Source of the DNA: an uncultured Mycoplasmatota bacterium
Lineage (GTDB): Bacteria; Bacillota_I; Bacilli_A; RF39; UBA660
Direction of reading: 5' to 3'
DNA: 64,000 nucleotides
Assembly (NCBI GenBank): GCA_900544625.1
Contig: UQVR01000002.1
Span: 1 to 64,000, forward strand
The translations under genes and the position numbers were made by a program. The notes beneath the pieces were generated by a model. That model made no database searches. It was not told the DNA's origin and was given only the letters and a program-made list of their open reading frames with translations. Shown here piece by piece: positions 34,308 to 44,146 of this stretch (the stretch's first letter is position 1; each line of letters starts with the position of its first letter).

Positions 34308-35564
34308 TCACCTAAACCACTGAGTTCTTGAATAGAACCAACCACCTGCTGATGGATAACCTTCGGGTTTGATAGCATTTGCCATCCAATTACCAATAAA
34401 ATATTTATTATTAGCAATTTTGCCTTTAGCAATACCAAAGTGTAAGTGTGTTCCAGTTGAACAACTTTCCCATTTTCTAGTACCAGCACCTCCACCTTGA
34501 AGGCCAATAACAGTATCCTTAGTTACAACATCTCCGGCTTTAACATAAACTTTTAACAAGTGAGCATATTGAACAGTATAATATTTACCAGCAACTTGCA
34601 TCCAAATATATACTTGATTACCCCCACAAGTTTTAGTTTTCTTTGAATTATATGTTTTTTCAGCATTAATAACCATTGCAACAGAACCAGAACCAACTGC
34701 ATAAACTTTAGTTCCTTCACCATTACCACCAATATCAACAGCTTGATGAACCTTATAAGTACCAGGTTTTAACGGATTATTTCTAACGCCAAAATTACTA
34801 TTTACTCTTCCCTTAATTAAAGGCTTTAACCACATAGCATTTCCCATTACTCTAGAACATTCATCTAAGTCTTGATTTTCTTTACAACCCATTTGTTCAT
34901 AAACTTTAATTAATTCTTTTTGAGAACTAATCTGAGAATTAATATCTAAAGCAATATCATTTAAATCAGACAAATTATCTTGAAGACTATAAACTGCATC
35001 TTGATATGCAATAATATTTTTTTTTAAAGTTACTTGATACTTTTTCATATCAACTTGTAATTGTTCATTTTCTTTAATTAAGTCTTCTAATTTTTTTAGT
35101 CTCTCTTGTTGATAATTTGTTAATTCTTTAACAGCATCACTTCTCATTATTAATTCTGTCATATTAGATGATTCAGTAATAAATTCCATATAAACATTAT
35201 TACTTAACATTACTTGATAATAAGCAATTAATTCTTTGTTTTTTTCTTCTAATTCAGCAATCTTTTTATCAGTTTCTTCAATTAACACTTTTGCATTTTC
35301 TATTTTTTCTTTACTATTTGTTATCTCTTGATTGGCATTATTTATCTCATTTTTTTTACTATTAATTTGACTTTGTGTTAAATTCTTTTTGCTATCATTT
35401 GCTCTTTTTTGAGCTTCCAAATCCTTTAAATCAGCCCTAAGACTTGCCAAAGTATTTGCAGACTTGGCATACGCATTTGATGGCTTAAATATAAAACATG
35501 ACACAAATATAATTATTGCTAAAACATATCTTATGAAATAACAAATTAATTTTTTTATACTCAT
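34308..35564 (-). CDS. Secreted coiled-coil M23 peptidase, probable FtsEX-controlled hydrolase
   Basis: 418 residues: signal peptide (about 8-32, cut near AYAKS), a long coiled coil (about 35-240) and a C-terminal M23 domain with HQAVDIGG (zinc His and Asp) and the later THLHFG. The layout is that of EnvC or PcsB-like partners of FtsEX, in which FtsX opens the coiled coil to release the hydrolase. It starts 2 bp after ftsX, which supports that. Ribosome site AAAGGTG. Unlike EnvC, the catalytic residues of the M23 domain look intact. Confidence 0.88.
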   Translation of the reverse strand: MSIKKLICYFIRYVLAIIIFVSCFIFKPSNAYAKSANTLASLRADLKDLEAQKRANDSKKNLTQSQINSKKNEINNANQEITNSKEKIENAKVLIEETDKKIAELEEKNKELIAYYQVMLSNNVYMEFITESSNMTELIMRSDAVKELTNYQQERLKKLEDLIKENEQLQVDMKKYQVTLKKNIIAYQDAVYSLQDNLSDLNDIALDINSQISSQKELIKVYEQMGCKENQDLDECSRVMGNAMWLKPLIKGRVNSNFGVRNNPLKPGTYKVHQAVDIGGNGEGTKVYAVGSGSVAMVINAEKTYNSKKTKTCGGNQVYIWMQVAGKYYTVQYAHLLKVYVKAGDVVTKDTVIGLQGGGAGTRKWESCSTGTHLHFGIAKGKIANNKYFIGNWMANAIKPEGYPSAGGWFYSRTQWFR

Positions 35565-35566
35565 AG

Positions 35567-36460
35567 TTACACCTTTAAATACTTTCTTACAGCTTTAATA
35601 CTTCCATACATTCCTACTAAAGCTCCAATTGCTATAACTATTAAAGAAACCCAAAATACAAATGGATATGGTTTTATTAACATAATCATATTTGAAAACA
35701 ATTTACCATGCATTCTTGAATAAAGAATTACATATCCATAAATAGTAATACAAACAGGAATAATTGAACCAATTAAGCCAATTATGAAACCTTCAAATAA
35801 GAAAGGTAATTTAATTGTAATATTGCTTGCTCCAACTAATCTCATAATTTCAATTTCATTTCTTCTACTAAATATAGTTAGTTTAATTGTATTACTTATT
35901 AAGAAACTTGTTACAACTACTAAAGCAATTACTACCACTACTACTATTTTTTGTACTATATCAAATACAGATATTACTTGTTCAACCATTCCTTCTCCAT
36001 ATTTAACAGTATCTACACCATTTATTGCTTTAATATATTCACTTGTTTCGCTTAATTTTTTTACATCATTTACTTTTAATACGAATGAATCCATTAATGG
36101 ATTTTCATCCAAATAATCTAAAACTGTTTTAAATGAGTCGTCATATTCACTCATTTCTAATTTCCACTCGTCTTTACTTTTAAATGTTACTTCTTCAACA
36201 TTTTTATAACTTGATATTTCACTTTTAATATTATCAATTTGTTCTTCAGTTACATCTTTTTTTAAATAAGTAACAATTGTTAATTCATCTTCAATTAACT
36301 TTGTAGCATTATTTACATTTGCTGCAGCAACAACAGCCACAGCTACAAGTATTAACGTAATTGTAGTACACATAATAGATGCAAAACTCAAAGAAAAGTT
36401 TCTAACAACACTCTTAAGCGCATCTCTTATACTTCTAAAAAATATTCTAAACGCTCTCAT
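35567..36460 (-). CDS. ftsX: Cell division ABC permease FtsX
   Basis: About 297 residues with four helices (near 22-42, 172-195, 222-245, 270-290), the FFRSIRDALKSVVRNFS N-terminus, an extracellular loop between helices 1 and 2 and the EIEIMRLVGASN cytosolic motif. With FtsE it transmits an ATPase signal to a peptidoglycan hydrolase. Start at ATG 36460 behind AAGGAAG; it overlaps ftsE by 14 bp. Confidence 0.93.
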   Translation of the reverse strand: MRAFRIFFRSIRDALKSVVRNFSLSFASIMCTTITLILVAVAVVAAANVNNATKLIEDELTIVTYLKKDVTEEQIDNIKSEISSYKNVEEVTFKSKDEWKLEMSEYDDSFKTVLDYLDENPLMDSFVLKVNDVKKLSETSEYIKAINGVDTVKYGEGMVEQVISVFDIVQKIVVVVVIALVVVTSFLISNTIKLTIFSRRNEIEIMRLVGASNITIKLPFLFEGFIIGLIGSIIPVCITIYGYVILYSRMHGKLFSNMIMLIKPYPFVFWVSLIVIAIGALVGMYGSIKAVRKYLKV

Positions 36461-37148
36461 TTGTCTTATAACTTCCTTTCGCATAATCGCCGACAAGCAC
36501 TCCATGATTAATAACTAGAACTCTTTTTTTCATTCTATTTACTATATCTTTATCATGTGTGGCCATAATAATTGTCGTACCTAATTCCTTATTAATTTTT
36601 TCAATTACATTCATAATTTCTTCACTAGTTTTAGGATCTAAATTACCAGTTGGTTCATCACAAATTAAAAGCTTAGGCTCATTAACAATAGCTCTAGCTA
36701 TACAAACTCTTTGTTGTTCTCCACCAGAAAGTTCTCCCGGAAATGATCTTACCTTTTCTTTTAGACCTACTCTTTCCAAAGCACTCATAACTTTAGGTCT
36801 AATTTCAGAGCCTTTCATGCCAATACATTCTAAAGCAAAAGCTACATTTTCATAAACCGTAAGTCTAGGCAACAATTTAAAATCTTGAAAAACAATTCCT
36901 TCTTTTCTTCTTAATTTATATACTTTTCTATTTCTAAGTTTACCCACATTTAAACCACCTACAAAAACAGTTCCCTTCGTAGGCTTTTCTTCTCTATAAA
37001 GCATTTTAATAAATGTTGATTTCCCACTTGCAGTAAGTCCTATAACAAAGACAAACTCACCCTTACTAACTTCTACTGACATATCAGCAACAGCAGTTAT
37101 ACCATTTTTATAAGTTTTATTAACATTTTTTAATTCTATAAACTTCAT
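36447..37148 (-). CDS. ftsE: Cell division ATP-binding protein FtsE
   Basis: About 233 residues: Walker A GLTASGKSTF (GxxxxGKS, more often GPSGAGKST), Q-loop FQDFKLL, signature ELSGGEQQRV, Walker B LLICDEPTGNLDP, H-loop ATHDK. Normal FtsE length. Start at ATG 37148 behind GGAGG. First gene of ftsE-ftsX-M23-MBL. Confidence 0.94.
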   Translation of the reverse strand: MKFIELKNVNKTYKNGITAVADMSVEVSKGEFVFVIGLTASGKSTFIKMLYREEKPTKGTVFVGGLNVGKLRNRKVYKLRRKEGIVFQDFKLLPRLTVYENVAFALECIGMKGSEIRPKVMSALERVGLKEKVRSFPGELSGGEQQRVCIARAIVNEPKLLICDEPTGNLDPKTSEEIMNVIEKINKELGTTIIMATHDKDIVNRMKKRVLVINHGVLVGDYAKGSYKTNESV

Positions 37149-37286
37149 AGGATCCTCCACCATAATTATATCATTAATTATCTATTTTATAAATGGCAAA
37201 TTTATGTAATTTACACTTATTTGTTTAACTTTCCTTGCTTACATACCATAATTTTAATATAATAATTACATACGGAGATGATATTT

Positions 37287-38897
37287 TTGAAAAAAAATGA
37301 ATTTATCGAAGGTGCACTAATAGCTACGATTGCTATAATTTTATCTAAAATACTCGGAGTACTTTATGTAATCCCTTTTTATAATATAATAGGTGAAAAT
37401 GGTGGTTCTCTTTATGGATATGCCTACAACATATACAACTTTTTCTTAATCATATCTTCGGCAGGTATACCACTCGCTATAAGTAAAATTACTAGTGAAT
37501 ATAACACATTAGGAAAATTAAAAGAAAAAACATACATGTTTAAATATTCAAAAAAAATTATTAGAATATTTTCCATTGTATCATTTTGTATATGTTTCTT
37601 TGGCGCAAACTTAATAGCAAATGCTATCGTCGGAGATTTAACTGGTGGAAACACTGTATCAGATGTTGCTTTTGTAATTAGATGTGTATCATTTGCCATA
37701 TTAGTTGTTCCTCTTTTAAGTATATTTCGAGGCTACTTACAAGGACATCATTATATAACGGCTCCATCAATTGGTCAAGTAATTGAACAATTTGTAAGAG
37801 TCTTAATTATAATCGTAGGATCTTACCTAGCATTAAAAGTATTTCATTTATCAACTGCAGAGGCCGTAGGTATTGCTGTATTCGGAGCTTGTGCCGGGGC
37901 TTTAGTTTCATATCTATACCTTCTTATTAAAACAAACAAAGTAAAAAAAGAATTATTTGTACCTTACGAAGAAGTATCTGCAACTGAAAAGAAAACAATC
38001 TTAAAAAAATTAATTGGTTATTGTATTCCTTTTATAATTATAAATGTTGCCAATAGTATTTATAACACTGTTGATATGATATTAGTTATCAAAGGATTAA
38101 ATTGGATTGGTTATCCAGCCCAAGATATTGAAACAATTTCATCAGTATTTACCACCTGGGGAAGTAAACTAGTGAGTGTAGTAACAGCAATTGCAACTGG
38201 ACTTGTAATAAGCTTAATACCTACAATCGTAGAATCATATACAAAAAAAGATATGAAAAAGGTTAATCAAGATTTTAATAAAACATTACAAGTACTATTA
38301 TATGTCATATTACCCTTATCAATATTCTTAAGTATATTTTCAAAACAAGTATGGACAATATTTTATGGGGAAAGTTTCTATGGACCATTAATATTCAAAT
38401 ATACAATCCTACTTGCCATATTAGATTCTGCTTACATAATGATATGTAGTGCTCTTCAAGGACTATCTAAAACAAAACTAATTTACATCTCTTGTGCAAC
38501 TGGTCTAATTACCAAAACATTATTAGATATTCCATTAATATTCTTATTTAATAAACTAGGTATTTATCCATTCTATGGTGCAATACTTGCAACAACAATT
38601 GGTTATTTACTATCACTTGCTATTCCACTTTACACTTTACATCACAAATATAACTTTAGTTACAAAGAAACATTAAAATCAATACCAAAACTAATAGTAA
38701 CTATTGTTATCTTAGTAATAATATGCTTAATTTTGAAGCCATTAGTATTTAATCACATAACTAGAAAATTACCAATGTTACTTGCCCTAGCGGGTATTGG
38801 GCTTGCCTCTTTAATACTTTATTACATAACGAATAAAGATTTATTAAATGAATTAGTTGGTAACAGATTAATAAATAAGTTTAAAAGAAAGAAATAA
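37287..38897 (+). CDS. spoVB: SpoVB/MurJ-like lipid flippase (MVF/polysaccharide family)
   Basis: About 536 residues with 14 predicted helices. N-terminus GALIATIAIILSKILGVLYVIPFYNIIGENG is typical of SpoVB. Motifs SSAGIPLAISK and GYLQGHHYITAPSIGQVIEQ mark the Mur lipid II flippase / polysaccharide transporter branch. SpoVB supports cortex peptidoglycan; paralogues flip other lipid-linked sugars, so the symbol is tentative. GGAG lies directly against the ATG at 37278 but 9 nt before TTG 37287, so TTG is preferred. Confidence 0.78.
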   Translation: MKKNEFIEGALIATIAIILSKILGVLYVIPFYNIIGENGGSLYGYAYNIYNFFLIISSAGIPLAISKITSEYNTLGKLKEKTYMFKYSKKIIRIFSIVSFCICFFGANLIANAIVGDLTGGNTVSDVAFVIRCVSFAILVVPLLSIFRGYLQGHHYITAPSIGQVIEQFVRVLIIIVGSYLALKVFHLSTAEAVGIAVFGACAGALVSYLYLLIKTNKVKKELFVPYEEVSATEKKTILKKLIGYCIPFIIINVANSIYNTVDMILVIKGLNWIGYPAQDIETISSVFTTWGSKLVSVVTAIATGLVISLIPTIVESYTKKDMKKVNQDFNKTLQVLLYVILPLSIFLSIFSKQVWTIFYGESFYGPLIFKYTILLAILDSAYIMICSALQGLSKTKLIYISCATGLITKTLLDIPLIFLFNKLGIYPFYGAILATTIGYLLSLAIPLYTLHHKYNFSYKETLKSIPKLIVTIVILVIICLILKPLVFNHITRKLPMLLALAGIGLASLILYYITNKDLLNELVGNRLINKFKRKK

Positions 38898-39132
38898 CTC
38901 TATCAATATATCAAGATTAAAAGAAATTAGAGAAGACCATGATTTATACCAAAAAGATGTTGCTAACCTACTTGGAATAACACAACAACAATATAATAAA
39001 TACGAGCTAGGAATAAATGCTATTTCTTTAGAAAAAATAAACATACTTGCTGATTATTACGAAACAAGTATAGATTATCTAACATGTAGAACAAATGAAA
39101 GAAAACCTTATAATAAATCAATTCTAAAATAA
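38875..39132 (+). pseudogene. HTH_XRE repressor-like fragment without a start codon
   Basis: A frame overlapping the end of spoVB encodes ISRLKEIREDHDLYQKDVAN, LLGITQQQYNKYELG, and LADYYETSIDYLTCRT, a full XRE helix-turn-helix as in Cro/CI or SinR. No ATG, GTG or TTG occurs between the upstream in-frame stop at 38872 and the domain, and no ribosome site is seen. The start was probably lost, perhaps at a junction fused to spoVB. Use of a rare ATA/ATC start is the alternative. Confidence 0.6.
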
Positions 39133-39202
39133 ATAATTTTAAAACATTAAATTTGCGATATACCATTTTTAAGACGTTTAATGACCCATTTTTAAAAATC
39201 AC

Positions 39203-39239
39203 AAAAAAAACTCTCAAAATTTATTGAGAGTTTTTTTTA
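39203..39239. terminator. Bidirectional terminator before gap
   Basis: AACTCTCAA / TTGAGAGTT stem with A tract before and T tract after; terminates gap on the minus strand and spoVB side on the plus strand. Nothing else convincing lies between 39133 and 39203. Confidence 0.85.
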
Positions 39240-40244
39240 TTATTGAAACATTTTCTTAGCAGTTCTAAGCATTTGTGCAGTATAACCATATTCATTATCA
39301 TACCAAGCAAGTACTTTAACTAACTGTGCGCCATCAGATTCAACAATACTTGTTGAAAGACCATCAACTATAGCACCAACTTTTTTACCTAAACAATCGC
39401 TTGAAACAATTGGATCCATAGTAAACTTAATTGTTTCATTTTGATTATCTTGAAATAATTTATTAATTTCTTCAACAGTTGTATTTCGAGAAAGTTCTAG
39501 TGTTAAATCCACAACAGAACCATCAGCAGTTGGAACTCTTAGTGCATTACCATCAAGTTTTCCTAAAAGTTCAGGAATAACTAAACCAATAGCCTTAGCA
39601 GCGCCAGTACTAGATGGAACAATATTTTGAGCACAAGCTCTACCACGTCTAGATTTAATGCCCTTTTTATGAGCAATGTCAAGAGTTGCTTGGTCATTTG
39701 TATAAGCATGAACTGTTGTCATAAAACCTTTTTTAATACCAATATTTTTTTGTAAAATATTAAGTACAGGTGCTAAACAATTTGTTGTACAACTTGCAGC
39801 ACTAACAATAACGTCTTCATTTGATAAAACATTATCATTAACACCATAAACGACAGTTTTCATTTCACCTTTTCCCGGTGCACTAATTAATACCTTTTTA
39901 GCTCCCGCTGTAATATGTTTCATTGCATCTTCCTTTGCAGTAAACTTACCAGTACATTCAAGCACTAAATCAATTCCAAGTTCTCCCCAAGGTAAATTTG
40001 CAGGATCAGTTTCACTAAAAACTTTAATTCTTTTAACACCTGCAACAACTATTTCATTTCCTTCAGCTTTAATTTCATCTTCATGAAAGCTTCCATGAAC
40101 AGTATCATATTTAACTAAATAAGCTAAATCTTCTGCACTTGTCAAGTCATTAATAGCCACAATATCAAAATCAGTTTGTGTAACTATTTGTCTAAATGCT
40201 AATCTACCAATTCTACCAAAACCATTAATTGCTACTTTAATCAT
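39240..40244 (-). CDS. gap: Glyceraldehyde-3-phosphate dehydrogenase
   Basis: 334 residues: NAD-binding INGFGRIGRLAFR, catalytic SAASCTTNCLAPV (Cys near 153), His in TVHAYTNDQ, and WYDNEYGY at the C-terminus. Central glycolysis enzyme. It overlaps the nucleoside kinase gene by 8 bp, an unusual operon partner; pgk is not next to it. Confidence 0.97.
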   Translation of the reverse strand: MIKVAINGFGRIGRLAFRQIVTQTDFDIVAINDLTSAEDLAYLVKYDTVHGSFHEDEIKAEGNEIVVAGVKRIKVFSETDPANLPWGELGIDLVLECTGKFTAKEDAMKHITAGAKKVLISAPGKGEMKTVVYGVNDNVLSNEDVIVSAASCTTNCLAPVLNILQKNIGIKKGFMTTVHAYTNDQATLDIAHKKGIKSRRGRACAQNIVPSSTGAAKAIGLVIPELLGKLDGNALRVPTADGSVVDLTLELSRNTTVEEINKLFQDNQNETIKFTMDPIVSSDCLGKKVGAIVDGLSTSIVESDGAQLVKVLAWYDNEYGYTAQMLRTAKKMFQ

Positions 40245-41883
40245 TATATCTTCCTCCTATAAATTCTCGCAATATTGATTCATCATTAACATATTCTCCC
40301 GGTATTGGGAAAAATTGTTTTAAAAAATCCACTAATCTTCTTGCTTCTTCATAATAAATGCTATCAACACTTACCGATAAAAGCAATGGCTCAACATAAA
40401 CCTTTAAAACCCCAACTTCATAGGCTAACGCTGTATTAATAATAACATTTGCTTGGTGTATATATGGGAAAATATACTTTTCTTCTCCATTTCTTACACT
40501 TTGCCAATTATCTATTGTTTTAATTACATCATAACCCCTCGTTCTATTATCTCTCACTATTCTTCTAAGTAATCTTAAATCAATTGTTGATACATAATTA
40601 TATTTATCTATACTTAAAGGAATAAAAGGACTCAAATAAATTTTAAACTTATATTTTTCTCCAATTTCCTTTGTTAAATTTTCATTCAATGCATGTAATC
40701 CTTCAATTAAGAAAATACTTTTATCAGTCATTTTTATTTCTTCTTTATAGTATTCCCTTAATCCAGTCATAAAATTATACTTTGGAAATTTAACACTTTC
40801 ACCTTTTAATAAATTATTCAAATTTTCATTAAACAACTTAACATCTAAAGCCTCTAAGCATTCAAAATTATAATTGCCAAATTCATCTTTCGGAGTTTCT
40901 TCTCGATCAACAAAATAATCATCTAAACTTATTTTTATCGGATTATAACCTAAAGCCTCAAAATAAGAAGCTAATCTACTTGTAGTAGTAGTTTTTCCGC
41001 TTGAAGAAGGTCCAGCTATTAAAATAAATTTAACATCTTTTCTATCTTCAATAATTCTAGCAACATCAGATATATTTAAATTAAACATTAATTCGCAAGA
41101 CTTAATAAAGTTAATTATTTTACCATTACCTACATCTTTATTTAAGTCTGTAATATATGGCATATTTAAGTTGTTTAACCAATTTTTTCCATCCATAAAA
41201 CTTTCAATTATTTTATCATAGTGAACATATTCAGGAACCATACCATTGCTTCTAGTTGTAGGAAATAACAATATTATTCTATTATTTCCCAAATAAACTA
41301 ACTCAAACTTTTCTAAAGCCCCCGTACTGTAAGGCATTAATGAGTAAAAATAATTCAAATTATTTTTTAGCTTATATAAATTAACTACCTTATCACTTAT
41401 ATTTTGGATATTATTAGCTTTTTCATACTCTTTTCTGTTATTAAAATACTTTATTGCATCTTTTGGTGAAACATTTAATTTAGTTATTAGCTCATTATCA
41501 CTAATAAGTTTGCACATTCTAGCTTTAATTTTTGATATATCTTCATGGCTTAAAATTCTTGGTCCTTTTAAAACTCCCAGCATTCCCCTTGGAACACTAT
41601 GTTCATAAACAACATCAAAGTCATTAAAAACTTCTTGCAAAGAAACTAAAAACAAAAACTTTAATCCGGCTTTATATATTCTATTACCAATTAAATCATT
41701 AGTATTTATAAACTCTATTTTTTCATCTTCAAGTATTTTATTATCCAAAGAAAATACTTCATTATTTATTTTATAACCTACAATATTATCCATATTATAA
41801 TCTTTACTTGCATCATAAAAAGAAGTACCTTTTTTATACTCATGAACAGTATTATCATTAAATGTAATTTTAACTATATCCAT
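40237..41883 (-). CDS. Nucleoside kinase with TGS and ThrRS-like N-terminal domains
   Basis: 548 residues. Residues 1-60 form a TGS domain (KITFNDNTVHEYKKGTSF), about 70-260 resemble the second additional domain of threonyl-tRNA synthetase, and 280-548 are a uridine kinase / phosphoribulokinase-like P-loop kinase (Walker A AGPSSSGKTTT, ISLDDYFVDRE, LIEGLHALN). This fusion is widespread in anaerobic Firmicutes and Thermotoga; uridine or a similar nucleoside is the likely substrate. Confidence 0.88.
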   Translation of the reverse strand: MDIVKITFNDNTVHEYKKGTSFYDASKDYNMDNIVGYKINNEVFSLDNKILEDEKIEFINTNDLIGNRIYKAGLKFLFLVSLQEVFNDFDVVYEHSVPRGMLGVLKGPRILSHEDISKIKARMCKLISDNELITKLNVSPKDAIKYFNNRKEYEKANNIQNISDKVVNLYKLKNNLNYFYSLMPYSTGALEKFELVYLGNNRIILLFPTTRSNGMVPEYVHYDKIIESFMDGKNWLNNLNMPYITDLNKDVGNGKIINFIKSCELMFNLNISDVARIIEDRKDVKFILIAGPSSSGKTTTTSRLASYFEALGYNPIKISLDDYFVDREETPKDEFGNYNFECLEALDVKLFNENLNNLLKGESVKFPKYNFMTGLREYYKEEIKMTDKSIFLIEGLHALNENLTKEIGEKYKFKIYLSPFIPLSIDKYNYVSTIDLRLLRRIVRDNRTRGYDVIKTIDNWQSVRNGEEKYIFPYIHQANVIINTALAYEVGVLKVYVEPLLLSVSVDSIYYEEARRLVDFLKQFFPIPGEYVNDESILREFIGGRYND

Positions 41884-41979
41884 CTAATCAACCTCTATTC
41901 TTTATAATTATATCAATTTTTTATAAATTTGTGAATAAAAATTAACATTATTTACTATTATTTACTTAGGTGATCTATT

Positions 41980-42558
41980 TTGAATATAATTCCAACAGTA
42001 ATAACAAAAACTAACAATAAAGAATATGCATACGACTTATATTCTAGACTTTTACAAGATAGAATTATATTTTTAACCGGGGAAATTGATGATACAATAT
42101 CAAACATAATAATAAGTGAATTACTCTATTTAGATAATATAAGTCATGAAAATATTTATTTATATATTAATTCTCCAGGTGGAGCTATAACATCTGGAAT
42201 GGGTATATATGACACAATGAGATTTATCGAAAGCAAAGTTATAACAATCGGAGTTGGAATGTGTGCAAGTATGGCAGCATTTTTACTATCTTCCGGAGAT
42301 GAGAGATATGTTCTTCCAAATGCCGAAGTTATGATTCATCAACCTCTCGGAGGAGCTCAAGGCCAAGCAACAGACATTAAAATTGCAGCCGAAAGAATTA
42401 TTAAATTAAAAGAAAAATTAAATAGAATTTTATCAAATAATACTCACCAACCAATTGAAAAAATATATGAAGACACCGAAAGGGACAATTTTCTAAATGC
42501 CAAAGAAGCTAAAGAATATGGCTTAATAGATGATATCATAAAAAAGAATGAATTTTAG
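41980..42558 (+). CDS. clpP: ATP-dependent Clp protease proteolytic subunit
   Basis: 192 residues with catalytic Ser97 (CASMAAFLL), His120 (VMIHQPLGG) and an Asp near 171, plus NSPGG oxyanion loop. It forms the tetradecameric chamber for ClpX/ClpC. It starts with TTG behind AGGTGAT. Its stop overlaps that of divIC by 4 bp (convergent). Unlike most ClpP it has a short N-terminus (IIPTVITK). Confidence 0.94.
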   Translation: MNIIPTVITKTNNKEYAYDLYSRLLQDRIIFLTGEIDDTISNIIISELLYLDNISHENIYLYINSPGGAITSGMGIYDTMRFIESKVITIGVGMCASMAAFLLSSGDERYVLPNAEVMIHQPLGGAQGQATDIKIAAERIIKLKEKLNRILSNNTHQPIEKIYEDTERDNFLNAKEAKEYGLIDDIIKKNEF

Positions 42559-42839
42559 TTCATTCTTATGATAAGTTCACCATTTTCTGAGTACAAAAAC
42601 TTTTCTTTTGCAAATCTAACAATATAATCGTCATCTTGCAACTTAGTAACTTCACTTACTAATTTTTCTTCTTCACTTAATAAATCATTATATTGTTTAT
42701 TTAAACTTGTAATTTTACTTTTATTTTCCATTATTTTAGTCCAATCTCCAGCTACAGAACTAACTAAAGACACAACAAGAAGAATTATAACAACGGAAAT
42801 AACAAAAAGCCGTTTTTTTTCTTTTTTTGTTTTTTTCAT
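42555..42839 (-). CDS. divIC: DivIC/FtsB-like septum formation initiator
   Basis: 94 residues: basic cytosolic tail, one helix (about 11-31), then an extracellular coiled coil and the FtsB-type C-terminus [20 protein letters not shown]. Structural division protein partnering FtsL and DivIB. It follows yabP-yabQ as in B. subtilis. Ribosome site GGAGGATG. Confidence 0.9.
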   Translation of the reverse strand: MKKTKKEKKRLFVISVVIILLVVSLVSSVAGDWTKIMENKSKITSLNKQYNDLLSEEEKLVSEVTKLQDDDYIVRFAKEKFLYSENGELIIRMN

Positions 42840-42946
42840 ATCCGGACATCCTCCCCATTCTTATCTGAATTATAATTAAAATTTATAAACTTGTAAACAA
42901 TTTATATTCACGAATTACTTCATTGACAATAATTTTACAAAAAAGA

Positions 42947-43255
42947 CTATTTAATTCTTAACTTTTTTAAACATCTTTTAATTAACATAGAGCACTTATC
43001 ATACAAAATCATCATAAAAATATAGCCCACTAAAACAACAGCAACAAAATACGGATGTATCATTCCAAAATTAACTTTATACATAACATAAATATATAAA
43101 ATCACCATATCTATAACAAAAACTAATGTTACCAACAACTTAATAACATTATTTTTATTAATTAACATATATTTATTAAATCTTGTAAATAAATAAAATA
43201 TTATTCCATATATAAAAGATATCAAGAAAGATATTACTTGAATATAGCTATTCAT
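42947..43255 (-). CDS. yabQ: YabQ-like spore cortex membrane protein
   Basis: 102 residues with three to four helices (about 4-22, 36-58, 66-86); N-terminal SFLISFIYGIIFYLFTRF resembles YabQ, needed for cortex formation in B. subtilis. Shorter than the Bacillus protein. Overlaps yabP by 4 bp and precedes divIC, the conserved order, which supports the call. Confidence 0.78.
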   Translation of the reverse strand: MNSYIQVISFLISFIYGIIFYLFTRFNKYMLINKNNVIKLLVTLVFVIDMVILYIYVMYKVNFGMIHPYFVAVVLVGYIFMMILYDKCSMLIKRCLKKLRIK

Positions 43256-43530
43256 TTAAACAATTTTGTTATAATACTTTCTTCTTTATTTTTAGTTTTA
43301 CCATCAATATACATAAATGAATTAATCTTCCCTTTAATCTTTACATTTCCATCTACAGTGTCTAATTTTAATAATTCAAGACCATTACCTAATATTCTTA
43401 AATTTCCCATTACCGTTTCCATCAAAAACTCTTCATCATCAAAACTAACTATTTTATTAACACCATTTATACTAATATTATTTCTATCAACAATTTTTAC
43501 TTCCTGTGTTCCAAAACTAGCTTCTCCCAT
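43252..43530 (-). CDS. yabP: Sporulation protein YabP
   Basis: 92 residues from ATG 43530 (behind GGTGAT). Family core: VKIVDRNNISINGVNKIVSFDDEEF, METVMGNLRILGNGLELLKLD, GNVKIKGKINSFMY. YabP/YqfC proteins act in the mother cell during spore coat and cortex formation. Coupled to yabQ. Confidence 0.92.
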   Translation of the reverse strand: MGEASFGTQEVKIVDRNNISINGVNKIVSFDDEEFLMETVMGNLRILGNGLELLKLDTVDGNVKIKGKINSFMYIDGKTKNKEESIITKLFK

Positions 43531-43573
43531 TAATATCACCAATAAATAATATGAAAAAAATAGACAGAATATT

Positions 43574-44047
43574 CTATCTATTTGATACATGTCTATTTAA
43601 AGATAAATCATTTAATTCTACTAGTGGATTTTCTGCTCCTAAATGATCTACATAAGCCGCCATTCTTTCCTTTACTATACTTTCTGTCGCTGATTTTCTA
43701 TAAGGTTTTAATGCAGCATCTAAAGATTTTTGAACCATTAATGAACTAACCCATGGAATAACAATATCTCCATCTTCTAAAAACTCATATTTATCTGTGC
43801 CTGGAAAATAAATAACTCCAACTGCTCCTAGTTTTTCATATTTATTTTTAAATACTTCAAGATTTTTTACTCCAATTGCATGAGCATTAACACTATTGTT
43901 TAAAATATCCTCTAATGAGAATTCCAATCCAACATATATTTCTTGAATAAAAGTATATCTTCCATCAAATGATATTACTTTTGCTCCCTCAAGAACTTCT
44001 TTTTCACTTTTATCTTTTCCATAAACATATTGTATACTATATAACAT
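43574..44047 (-). CDS. Hypothetical protein, 157 residues, between spoVG and yabP
   Basis: Not recognised. Soluble, mixed alpha/beta, with no signal peptide or helix. Notable segments: AKVISFDGRYTFIQEIYVGLE, YFPGTDKYEFLEDGDIVIPW, and a charged helical end with KERMAAYVDHLGAENP. A strong SigA promoter (44080-44109) and a strong AAAGGAGTGAT site suggest good vegetative expression, unlike its sporulation neighbours. This locus holds purine, glmU or prs genes in B. subtilis, none of which match. Confidence 0.65.
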   Translation of the reverse strand: MLYSIQYVYGKDKSEKEVLEGAKVISFDGRYTFIQEIYVGLEFSLEDILNNSVNAHAIGVKNLEVFKNKYEKLGAVGVIYFPGTDKYEFLEDGDIVIPWVSSLMVQKSLDAALKPYRKSATESIVKERMAAYVDHLGAENPLVELNDLSLNRHVSNR

Positions 44048-44079
44048 AAATAATCACTCCTTTTTTAGCGACAGATCTA

Positions 44080-44109
44080 ATTATATAACACATATACATT
44101 ATATGTCAA
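44080..44109 (-). promoter_or_regulatory. Promoter of the 157-residue unknown gene
   Basis: Minus strand TTGACA (44104-44109), 18 bp, TATAAT (44080-44085), about 35 bp before the ATG. Confidence 0.7.
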
Positions 44110-44146
44110 GGACAAAATTTTATGAAATTACAAACAAAAAAGTTAA

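Noticed and set aside
35784..36116. Plus-strand frame of 110 codons
   Set aside because: Antisense to ftsX, Thr-rich low complexity from complementing Val-rich helices.
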